Position numbers and translations under genes: made by a program. DNA of 64,000 bases from Gemmatimonadota bacterium (lineage in GTDB: Bacteria; Gemmatimonadota; Gemmatimonadetes; Gemmatimonadales; Gemmatimonadaceae): the NCBI GenBank assembly GCA_021299375.1, contig JAJTGR010000052.1:40385-104384 (forward strand), read 5' to 3'. Shown here in pieces: positions 36,983-44,786 of this stretch. Below the pieces are notes generated by a model that ran no database searches, was not told the DNA's origin, and was given only the letters and a program-made list of their open reading frames with translations. Position 1 is the first letter of the stretch. Every line of letters begins with the position of its first letter.

Positions 36983-38092
36983 ATGAACCGGATGGCCTTG
37001 CTGGCTGCGATCATCGGCACCGTGTTGCAGAGCGCCTGCAGCGCCGAGCCCGCCCGCACGCCGGCGGCACTGCGGCTTGATGGCTCCCCGGCATCCCTTG
37101 GCGTCGCCCTGCGAAGCGAGGGGGCTGAGCAGCGTGGGTACGCGGCGGCTGACAGTGCGCCGCGGATCATCGTACGTGCCGCCGACGGTCAAGACGACGA
37201 CGCGCGGTTGTGCAGCGTGGTCGCCTCGCGCACGCGGGTGCCGGTCGCACTGGCCTGGGGCTTTCCGGTGGACTCCGCACTGCCGAGGCTCGCCACGCGC
37301 GTGCTCGTGGAGGGTGACGTGCAGGGGGTACGCTTCGTGCTCCCCGGCGCCGAGTCCCGCTACGTGTTCGAGGGGCTCACACGCGACGGCGTGTGGCGGG
37401 TGAGTGTGCGCTGGCCGGTCACGAGTGATTCGGCGCAGGCGGTCCCGGTGGGGGCGCCGGACTCGCTGATCGAACGGGCGCTTACGCCGTCACCGCTGGT
37501 GCTCGACTCGTTGGTCGCCGCGCTTCGGCTGACCGAGGAGCGAACGGTGACGGCCACGAGACCCCGCGCCGCGATGGTGCCACGCGCGGCGCGCGCTGTA
37601 CCCGTACTCAGCGACCTGCCGGTGCACGAGGTGTCACCCACCGCGGCGTGTCCCGAGGCCACGGTGGCCCTGTCCGCGCTCGCCCGTGTCGATCAGATGG
37701 TGCGCATCCCGGTGCGCGCAGGCGACGTCATCAGCGCCGACGCCATCGTGGAGAACGGCACCGTGCGCCTCGCGTTCGACGAGGCGCTCCCGCGACCGGA
37801 GTCTCGCGAGCGCCAGTCTGAGCCGCACGCGGCCATCGCCGCCACGGTCGACGGCCGCGTCACGTTGCGGATTCGGGTGCAGGTACTGCCGCGCGCGCAG
37901 GCGGAGCGGCAGACGGTGCTGCTCAGGTTGGTGCGGGCCGGCGGGGGCAGTCCAGCGGTGATTCACTCGCGAGACGGCGCCAGCGCAAAAGCGCGAGCGA
38001 GTCAGCGCCGCACCGCCCCGGCCGACCCAGCCCGTCGCGGATCGGCACCGGCGGTCACACTGCGCCCGTCGATACGGATGGCGGCGCCGTAG
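36983..38092 (+). CDS. Lipoprotein of unknown function
   Basis: A 369-residue exported protein with lipoprotein signal IIGTVLQSAC. The mature part is rich in Arg, Val and Ala with beta-strand alternation (RVLVEGDVQGVRFVLPGAES, GRVTLRIRVQVLP). I recognise no family. The last 30 residues (from about 38002) run in antisense over the end of the gamma-glutamyltransferase gene and are basic and low in complexity, so they may be an accidental extension. ATG 36983 is chosen because it begins the signal peptide. Confidence 0.7.
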   Translation: MNRMALLAAIIGTVLQSACSAEPARTPAALRLDGSPASLGVALRSEGAEQRGYAAADSAPRIIVRAADGQDDDARLCSVVASRTRVPVALAWGFPVDSALPRLATRVLVEGDVQGVRFVLPGAESRYVFEGLTRDGVWRVSVRWPVTSDSAQAVPVGAPDSLIERALTPSPLVLDSLVAALRLTEERTVTATRPRAAMVPRAARAVPVLSDLPVHEVSPTAACPEATVALSALARVDQMVRIPVRAGDVISADAIVENGTVRLAFDEALPRPESRERQSEPHAAIAATVDGRVTLRIRVQVLPRAQAERQTVLLRLVRAGGGSPAVIHSRDGASAKARASQRRTAPADPARRGSAPAVTLRPSIRMAAP

Positions 38093-40959
38093 CCCTCGCG
38101 CACCTCGCCGAGGGCGGAGACGAACGAAAGGTCGTACCCGAGCGCGCGTAACCGCTGGATGACCGTGGGCGCGAAGCCGTCCTCGAGCTGGATGGTGTAC
38201 GGCGCCGGAGTCGAGGCCGCGCCGGCGCCCGGTGGCCCGCCGCCCCCGGGGAGGAATCGCGGCAGCTCCAGCGCCGCCTGCGCGCCGAGGCCGTAGTCGA
38301 GCGCGCCCAGCAGCGTCTGGTAGACCGCCGACGTGATCCACGCATTGCCGGCGGCGCCGACCACGAATACCGGCCGATCGCCCTTGAACGCAATGGTGGG
38401 GGCGATGGTGCTGCCATGGCGCGAGAAGGGCAGGCGAGATCCGTATTGCGTGGGATCGGTGCCGTACGAGGTGAGCTTGTCATTGCTGAGGAAGCCGAGC
38501 CCCGGGGTGACGTAGAAATTGCCGCCCCAGGTGCCCAGCGTCTGCGTCACGGCCACCGCGTTGCCGTCGGCGTCGGCGACGGTAAAGGCCGTGGTGCCGG
38601 CGGCGTGGCAGACGGTCATCTCGGCGGCGTGGTCCTCACCGCAGGGGGCATCGGTGGTGGCGGCAACGGAAACGCCAGGCCCGGGCGACGCGTCGCCATG
38701 GTCATCACGCCGCGGTGCGTCACCCGCTGGCGGCGACGCGGTACGCTTCGCCGCCTCCGCCAGGCACGGCAGCGAATCCCCGCGCACGGCCGCCGGCGTC
38801 AGCGCCTGCTCGGGATCGTGACAGCGCCAGCGCACAATCGCCGTGTCGCGGTCGATGATGGAGGCCACGTCCACCGGCCACATCGCCGGGTCGGCAATGC
38901 GATTGCGTGACGATGGCGTGAGGAACCACGCACTGAGCGCGGCGTGCAGCGTGGGCGCGCTCTCGGTGTAGCGTTGCGGCGCGGGAAACTGTCCGAGCAG
39001 GTTGAGGCGCGCGACAAGCTCTGCGCCGCCGCTCACCGGCGGCGCCGTCGAGCAGATGCGATAGGCCCGATAGAACCCGCACACCGGCTCCCGCTCGTTG
39101 GCGAAGTACCGCGCCAGGTCACTCGGCTTCATCGCATTGCCCTTGCTGCGCAGGTCCCCGGCGTATTTCGTTGCCACCTCGCCTTTGTAGAACCCGTCCG
39201 CGCCCTTGGCGGCGATCTGCTCCAGCACCCAGGCGAGGTCGGCATTGCGCACGGTATCCCCTGCCTGCAGCGGAGCACCGTTGCGGAAGAACAGGGCGCG
39301 ACTACCCTCGTACTTGGCGAAGTGCTCGCGCTCGGTGGCGAGCGTGGTGGCGAGGCCGTCGCTCACTTCGTAGCCATGGCGCGCCGCACGAATGGCGGGC
39401 GCGAGCAGGTCGGCCCAGGGCACACGCTTGCTGCCGTAGCGCTGCCACGCGAGGTACATGCCAGCCACCGTCCCCGGCACATTCACCAGCACCGGCCCGT
39501 CGCTCGGATAGCGGCCGTTCACCAGCAGCGAGGTGTTGGTGAGCCCGCCCTCCTCGGGCACGCGGCTCATGAACTCGATGTTGGTGGGTGCCTTGCCTGC
39601 GAGCGCCACCACCATCTGGCCGTAGCCGCCGATGCCGCTGGCATCGGGCTCCACCACACCGATGGCAAAGCTCACCGCCACGGCAGCATCCACTACGTTG
39701 CCGCCGCGGCGGAAGATTTCGAGCCCCGCCTCGGTGGCCACCGGATGCGCACTCGATACGGCGGCACGCCCGGCGGCCTCGTCGCGCAGCGGCGGCCGCT
39801 CGCGCAGTGCCGTGTGCAGGACCTGCTGGAGCGCGCTGTCCGTCGTGGCGGCGAGCGCCTGCGGACGGCGCCGTGTGCGTACCGCCTCCCACCGTGTACG
39901 TCGTGTCGCCGCCGCCGGGCCGTCGAAGTACAACCGGGCACTGCGCGTCCACATTCGGTCGAAGGCGGCCGCGTTGGCCGTGGCGCGATCGGTGGGGAGC
40001 GGGCCGGTGACCGTCAGCCGACCCGCATCGACCGGCAGTGGCGCCGGGACGCGAAAGAGATTCTGGGGCGCCGCCACCGCCGTCAGTGTACGACGCTCGT
40101 GCGCCGTGCGGTCGACGCCGCGGTCGGGATCGCCGTTGTACGCCACGGTCACCTCGCGATACTCGGCGATACTCAGCAGCGCACCGTCGGGCGACCAGTC
40201 GAGGTCGCCGTGCGCGCGTGAGGCGAGGTTGCTGTAGGGCGGCCCTTCAGTGGGGACCACGAATACGCCGGTGCGGGTGGAGACGGCCAGCCGCCCGTCA
40301 GGTGCCCACGCCAAATCCTCGAGTGTGGCGTCGGTGCTCACGGTCGCCTCTCGGCCTCCGCCCAGCGCGCGCACCACGGCCTTGCGCCCCGTCTCGGTGA
40401 ATACCAGGTATGCCACCTGGCGCCCGTCGGCCGACACTCGCGGCCGGCGCTCCGTCTGCTCCCCGATGGTGACGCGCCGTTCGGTGCCATCGGCGGCGCG
40501 CAGCCAGAGACGCGAGTCGCCGCCGAGGCCGCGCTGAAAGACCACCTGCCCGTCACCCGTGGTCGACGGCGCGACATCGTGCGCCGGGTTCGTGGTGAGC
40601 CGGCGCGGCGCGCCCGCCGGCTGGCCCCTGGCATCGATGACCTGCGAGTACACGTCGTACTGGCCGGCCGAGTCCGACGCATAGTACAGCGTGTCGCCGC
40701 GGATGTGGGGGTCGCGGTGCCAGGCGCTCCCCTGTGTCACGCGCACTGCCGGCTCGCCGGCGCGCTGCATGAACAGGTGACCGTCGCGGGCAAAGAACAG
40801 TACCCCCGTCACGGTGCTGGCGGGGGTGCGCGCGTGCTCCATGGCGACTGTGCTGCCTGGACGGGTGGCGGTCGGTTGCGCCACGAGGGGCGTCCGCCCC
40901 GGTACCGCGGTGAGCAGCACCAGCAGCCCCAAGCACAAGGGGGGGAACGGCGATGGCAT
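38002..40959 (-). CDS. Secreted fusion: TolB-like beta-propeller plus gamma-glutamyltransferase
   Basis: A 985-residue exported protein. Residues about 40-320 hold WD40/PD40-type repeats (RDPHIRGDTLYYAS, APSTTGDGQVVFQ, LDWSPDGALLS). From about 395 there is a full gamma-glutamyltransferase (SSAHPVATEAGLEIFRRGGN, VEPDASGIGGYG, FMSRVPEEGG). The processing/nucleophile Thr is in AGTTAFTVADADGNAVAVTQT, and PFSRHGSTIAPTI follows. GGTs cleave the gamma-glutamyl bond of glutathione and related peptides after self-cleavage before that Thr. The propeller fusion is unusual. ATG 40959 is used, and GTG 40974 is possible. Its end overlaps the convergent lipoprotein by 91 bases. Confidence 0.88.
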   Translation of the reverse strand: MPSPFPPLCLGLLVLLTAVPGRTPLVAQPTATRPGSTVAMEHARTPASTVTGVLFFARDGHLFMQRAGEPAVRVTQGSAWHRDPHIRGDTLYYASDSAGQYDVYSQVIDARGQPAGAPRRLTTNPAHDVAPSTTGDGQVVFQRGLGGDSRLWLRAADGTERRVTIGEQTERRPRVSADGRQVAYLVFTETGRKAVVRALGGGREATVSTDATLEDLAWAPDGRLAVSTRTGVFVVPTEGPPYSNLASRAHGDLDWSPDGALLSIAEYREVTVAYNGDPDRGVDRTAHERRTLTAVAAPQNLFRVPAPLPVDAGRLTVTGPLPTDRATANAAAFDRMWTRSARLYFDGPAAATRRTRWEAVRTRRRPQALAATTDSALQQVLHTALRERPPLRDEAAGRAAVSSAHPVATEAGLEIFRRGGNVVDAAVAVSFAIGVVEPDASGIGGYGQMVVALAGKAPTNIEFMSRVPEEGGLTNTSLLVNGRYPSDGPVLVNVPGTVAGMYLAWQRYGSKRVPWADLLAPAIRAARHGYEVSDGLATTLATEREHFAKYEGSRALFFRNGAPLQAGDTVRNADLAWVLEQIAAKGADGFYKGEVATKYAGDLRSKGNAMKPSDLARYFANEREPVCGFYRAYRICSTAPPVSGGAELVARLNLLGQFPAPQRYTESAPTLHAALSAWFLTPSSRNRIADPAMWPVDVASIIDRDTAIVRWRCHDPEQALTPAAVRGDSLPCLAEAAKRTASPPAGDAPRRDDHGDASPGPGVSVAATTDAPCGEDHAAEMTVCHAAGTTAFTVADADGNAVAVTQTLGTWGGNFYVTPGLGFLSNDKLTSYGTDPTQYGSRLPFSRHGSTIAPTIAFKGDRPVFVVGAAGNAWITSAVYQTLLGALDYGLGAQAALELPRFLPGGGGPPGAGAASTPAPYTIQLEDGFAPTVIQRLRALGYDLSFVSALGEVREGYGAAIRIDGRSVTAGADPRRAGSAGAVRR

Positions 40960-40978
40960 GGTGAGGTTCCGCACGGGT

Positions 40979-42862
40979 TCAGCGCCGCGCGCGGCGCACG
41001 ATTACCGACTCGATCACGTCACCTTCCTGCACACGGTCGACCACGTCGAGCCCGCGCACGGTTTCCGCGAACACGGTGTAGTCGTGGTCGAGCCGCACAT
41101 TGTCGACGAGGTTGACGTACAGCTGCCCGTCGCCCGTATCGCGGCCGCGGGTGGAGATCCCGAACGTACCACGCGCATTCCGCGCGAAACCGACTTCGTC
41201 TCGCATGAAGAACGACGAGGCCGGGTCGTACTCATCGGCGCCGGGGCTGCCACCCTGAATGACGAAATTCGGCACGATGCGGTGGATGGTCTTTCCGGCA
41301 TACGCACCGCGCTCGGCCAACGTGACGAAGGTCTGCACCGCCATGGGAGCCTCCCCCGGCAGGAAGCGCAGCGTGATGGTGCCCTTGCCGCGAATGCGAA
41401 CGTCAGCCGTAGCGCCATCGAGCGCAGCGAGTGCCGCCGCCGACGGGAAGGGGGGCGGCACGTAGGGCAGGCGGAACACGCCGCGCTCGGACTTTGGGGT
41501 GGTCGGCAACGCGTCGTACGCCATCGCCGCAATCACCGGGTCGGCATCGCGCAGCCATGGCGTCAGCCAGGCCGGGTCGGTCTCGGCGAGCAGCGGGAGC
41601 ATGACGTTGAGCAGCGCCACCCGCGGATCGCGCCACGTCACTGGTTTGGTGCGGCTGATGCGCTCGAAGGTGCGTTGGAGGCGCGGCAGCGCGGCGACGC
41701 CATCGTACGCACCACGCTGCTGCCCGAGCACCGTCGCAGCGTGCAGCAGCAGCCCCGCGTGGTCGCGCTCCAGTACCGCGAGCGCCTGCGAGGCCGTCGT
41801 CATGGCGGCGATCGCAACGTTTGGTGCCGAGTCGCGGGCCAGGCGCGCCAGGGTGGCCGAATCGCCAAGTCGCTCGGCGGCCTCGGCGGCCCACGCACGC
41901 GCCTGCCACACGGGCGACTGCGCCAGCTGCCGCACCGCCGGGCCAGCCTCACGCGGTGCCACGCGCGCCAGCGCGACCACCGCGTGCGCGCGCGGCCGCC
42001 AAGCTTCGGCGGGGCCCACCAGCGCCCGCAGTGGCCCCGCGTCGCACGACTTCTCGCCCAGGAGGTCGATCGCGAGAAGCTGCACGTGCTCGCTGGTGTC
42101 GCGCAGGTGCGATGCCGCCCGCGCGCAATCACCAGCCACGCGCAGCGCCTGCCAGCGCACCATCGGCGACGGGTCGTCCACCCACACACGCCCCAGCACC
42201 ACCGCGGCCCGCCGCACCTGTTCGTCGCGGTCGCGCAGTCCGTTCGCAATCACGCTCGTGTCGCGATGGCCGGCTGCCGTGAGCGCCAGCAGCACGAGGT
42301 GGCGCAGTTCGGCATCATCGTTGCCCTGAAAGGCGCCGGTGAGCGCCGTCAGGGTGGCCGCGGCGGGCTTGTAGTTGCGCGCATGGCGCCGCGTGAACGA
42401 TTCGAGCCCGCGTGCGGCACCTTGTCGCACCACGAGGGCCGCATCGGCGAGACCGGGGCGCAGCATCGCCTCGGCCGTGCTGTCCGCTGCCGCCACGCGG
42501 CCAAGCGATTCGTACAAGGCCGCCCGCACGGTGGGATTCGTCTCGCGGGTGTACGGCACGAGCGCGGCCTGCGCCAGCAACGCCGGCGCCCGCAGCTGCG
42601 CCGCCGCATTGGCCGCTTCGCGCCGCACCGAGGCCGCCGGCGCCCGCAGCATCGGGTCGAGCAGCGACGCGTGCCGCGCGTCCTCGAAACGGCCGAGCGC
42701 CCGCACGGCGAGCCGCTGCAGCAGCGAGTCGCCCGAGGCCAGCGCCCGCTCGATGGTGCGCAGGTCGGCTCCGCGGGCGTGTTCGGCCTTCAGGACGTCG
42801 TGGGGAGTGAGGGGGGCGGGCTGGGTGGCGCCGTGAAGCGCGAGCAGAAGAAACGGCCACAT
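40979..42862 (-). CDS. HEAT-repeat protein with C-terminal cyclophilin-type peptidyl-prolyl isomerase
   Basis: A 627-residue exported protein (signal WPFLLLALHGATQ). About 430 residues of alpha-helical HEAT-like repeats (LLQRLAVRALGRF, VRREAANAAAQL, VRWQALRVAGDC) lead into a cyclophilin domain at about 465-627 (APMAVQTFVTLAERGAYAG, FVIQGGSPG, GTFGISTRGRDTGDGQLYVNL). It probably helps fold or scaffold proteins in the periplasm. It ends 19 bases upstream of the GGT fusion start, so the two are cotranscribed. ATG 42862 begins the signal peptide, and the frame extends 9 codons further. Confidence 0.9.
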   Translation of the reverse strand: MWPFLLLALHGATQPAPLTPHDVLKAEHARGADLRTIERALASGDSLLQRLAVRALGRFEDARHASLLDPMLRAPAASVRREAANAAAQLRAPALLAQAALVPYTRETNPTVRAALYESLGRVAAADSTAEAMLRPGLADAALVVRQGAARGLESFTRRHARNYKPAAATLTALTGAFQGNDDAELRHLVLLALTAAGHRDTSVIANGLRDRDEQVRRAAVVLGRVWVDDPSPMVRWQALRVAGDCARAASHLRDTSEHVQLLAIDLLGEKSCDAGPLRALVGPAEAWRPRAHAVVALARVAPREAGPAVRQLAQSPVWQARAWAAEAAERLGDSATLARLARDSAPNVAIAAMTTASQALAVLERDHAGLLLHAATVLGQQRGAYDGVAALPRLQRTFERISRTKPVTWRDPRVALLNVMLPLLAETDPAWLTPWLRDADPVIAAMAYDALPTTPKSERGVFRLPYVPPPFPSAAALAALDGATADVRIRGKGTITLRFLPGEAPMAVQTFVTLAERGAYAGKTIHRIVPNFVIQGGSPGADEYDPASSFFMRDEVGFARNARGTFGISTRGRDTGDGQLYVNLVDNVRLDHDYTVFAETVRGLDVVDRVQEGDVIESVIVRRARR

Positions 42863-42977
42863 GGAGGAGAGGGGAGGAGGACGTGCCAATATGCGGGGCG
42901 ACCCTTACACGCGTAACTTGCCTCGATGGCGCGGTGCTCGCGCCGTCCACTTTCCGTCCGTCTTTCCGGAGAACTCC

Positions 42978-44777
42978 ATGCGGTCTGTTCGCTCCCTGTC
43001 CCCTGCGCTCATGGGGCCGGTGCTGCTCGTGCCCGGGCTCCTGCTCGCGCAGAAGCCCGCGGTGAACCAGTATGGCAACCCCGAACGGCTGCGCCCCGCG
43101 CCGACCACGGGAGCGATCACGGTGCGCGATCTGCAAACCCGCCTCTACCAGTTCGCCGACGACTCCATGCTCGGCCGCCAGGTCGGGCGCGCCGCCAACA
43201 AAAAGGGTACCGATTTCATCGCCGCCGAGGTCAAGCGGCTCGGGCTCCTGCCGGCGGGGAACAATGGGACGTACTTCCAGAGTCTGCCGTTCCACCTGCG
43301 CAAGTTCACCGATCAGTCCCGGGTGACGGTGGATGGCAACCCGGTGGCCTGGAACAGCGACATCGTGGCGGTGCCGGGGCAGCGGGCACCGCGCCCGGTG
43401 CTCAATGCGCCCGTGGTGTTCGGTGGCACCCAGGGCGACACGGCCACCCAGATCAGCGCCGCCGAGGCCGCAGGCAAGGTGGTCGTCCTGCTGCCCCCGC
43501 CGGGCGGCGCGCGCGGGGGGCAGGGGCAGGCGTTCGCGGTGCGCCAGGGTTTCAACGCGGCGCCCTCGCGCTTCGCCGATGCCGCCGCCATCGTGACCAT
43601 CGATCTCGACGGCCTGACGGCGGCCCAGCGTATCGCCATCAACGAGCCCACGGTGGCGTCGCAGATTGCGCCGCCGCGCGGGCCTGCCCAGGCGGGTCCC
43701 ACCACGGCGGCCGATACGCTCGTCGCGCTCCGCCAGCAGCTCGCCGCGCTGCAGCCGCAGGCGGTCTTCCGCGTCACGCGCGCCGGTGCGGCCCAGCTAT
43801 TCAAGGGCGCCAACGTCGACGCGCTCGCGGCGGGCGCGAAGGGCGGGTCCCTCACCGCCTCCCTCGACTTCGTCGAGCTCCCCACCGACTGGGCACGCAA
43901 TGTGATTGCCGTGATTCCCGGCAGCGACCCGGTGCTCAGGCACCAGTACGTGGCCGTCGGCGCTCATAACGACCATGTCGGCTTCACCACTCCGGTCGAC
44001 AAGGATTCGCTCAAGGCCTTCAACACCGAGCGCAACCGCCGGCTGCTGGCCAACGATATGAAGCCGCTCGGCCCGGCCGACATGGCCGCCATCCGCGTGA
44101 ACATGGACAGCATCCGCAAGGTGCACCCGACGCCGCGCCTCGACTCCATCAACAATGGCGCCGACGACGATGGCTCGGGCTCCATGGCGGTGCTGGAGAT
44201 CGCCGAGGCGATCATGGCCATGCCGGTCAAGCCCAAGCGCTCCACGCTGTTCGTGTGGCACACCGGCGAGGAAGCGGGGCTGCTGGGGGCGGCCCATTTC
44301 ACGCGCAATCCCACCGTGCCCATCGACTCGATCGTGGCCCAGCTCAACATCGACATGATCGGCCGCGGCCGCGCCGAGGACCTGCCGGGTGGCGGGCCGG
44401 ACTACCTGGGCGTGGTGGGATCGTTCTTCGACTCCAAGGATCTGGGTGATCAGGTCAGGGCGGTGAATTCGAAGCAGGGCAAGGCGCTCGACCTCGACTA
44501 CAAGTTCGACGAGCCGATCTCGTGGGCCGGCTACAACAACATCTACGGGCGCAGCGACCATTACAACTATGCACAGCAGGGTATCCCGATCGCCTTCTTC
44601 TTCACCGGCCTGCACGGCGACTACCACCAGCGCACCGACGAGCCGGAGTGGATCGACTACCCGCACTACGCGCGCATCACGAATTTCATCAAGGACCTGA
44701 CCGTGGATGTGGCCAACGGGCCGCGCCCGCGGCTCAACGGCACGAAGCCCGCGAAACCCAAGGTCATCGTGCCGTGA
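42978..44777 (+). CDS. Secreted M28 family zinc peptidase
   Basis: A 599-residue exported metallopeptidase with signal LLVPGLLLAQ. A protease-associated (PA) domain is inserted at about 130-300. The catalytic domain has the two-zinc ligands in GAHNDHVG, NNGADDDGSGS, TGEEAGLLG, NIDMIGRG and the late His in GLHGDYHQRTDE. M28 enzymes are aminopeptidases or carboxypeptidases that release single residues. It is divergent from the HEAT-cyclophilin gene and converges on an S9 peptidase with 9 bases between stops. Confidence 0.94.
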   Translation: MRSVRSLSPALMGPVLLVPGLLLAQKPAVNQYGNPERLRPAPTTGAITVRDLQTRLYQFADDSMLGRQVGRAANKKGTDFIAAEVKRLGLLPAGNNGTYFQSLPFHLRKFTDQSRVTVDGNPVAWNSDIVAVPGQRAPRPVLNAPVVFGGTQGDTATQISAAEAAGKVVVLLPPPGGARGGQGQAFAVRQGFNAAPSRFADAAAIVTIDLDGLTAAQRIAINEPTVASQIAPPRGPAQAGPTTAADTLVALRQQLAALQPQAVFRVTRAGAAQLFKGANVDALAAGAKGGSLTASLDFVELPTDWARNVIAVIPGSDPVLRHQYVAVGAHNDHVGFTTPVDKDSLKAFNTERNRRLLANDMKPLGPADMAAIRVNMDSIRKVHPTPRLDSINNGADDDGSGSMAVLEIAEAIMAMPVKPKRSTLFVWHTGEEAGLLGAAHFTRNPTVPIDSIVAQLNIDMIGRGRAEDLPGGGPDYLGVVGSFFDSKDLGDQVRAVNSKQGKALDLDYKFDEPISWAGYNNIYGRSDHYNYAQQGIPIAFFFTGLHGDYHQRTDEPEWIDYPHYARITNFIKDLTVDVANGPRPRLNGTKPAKPKVIVP

Positions 44778-44786
44778 GCCGGGCGC

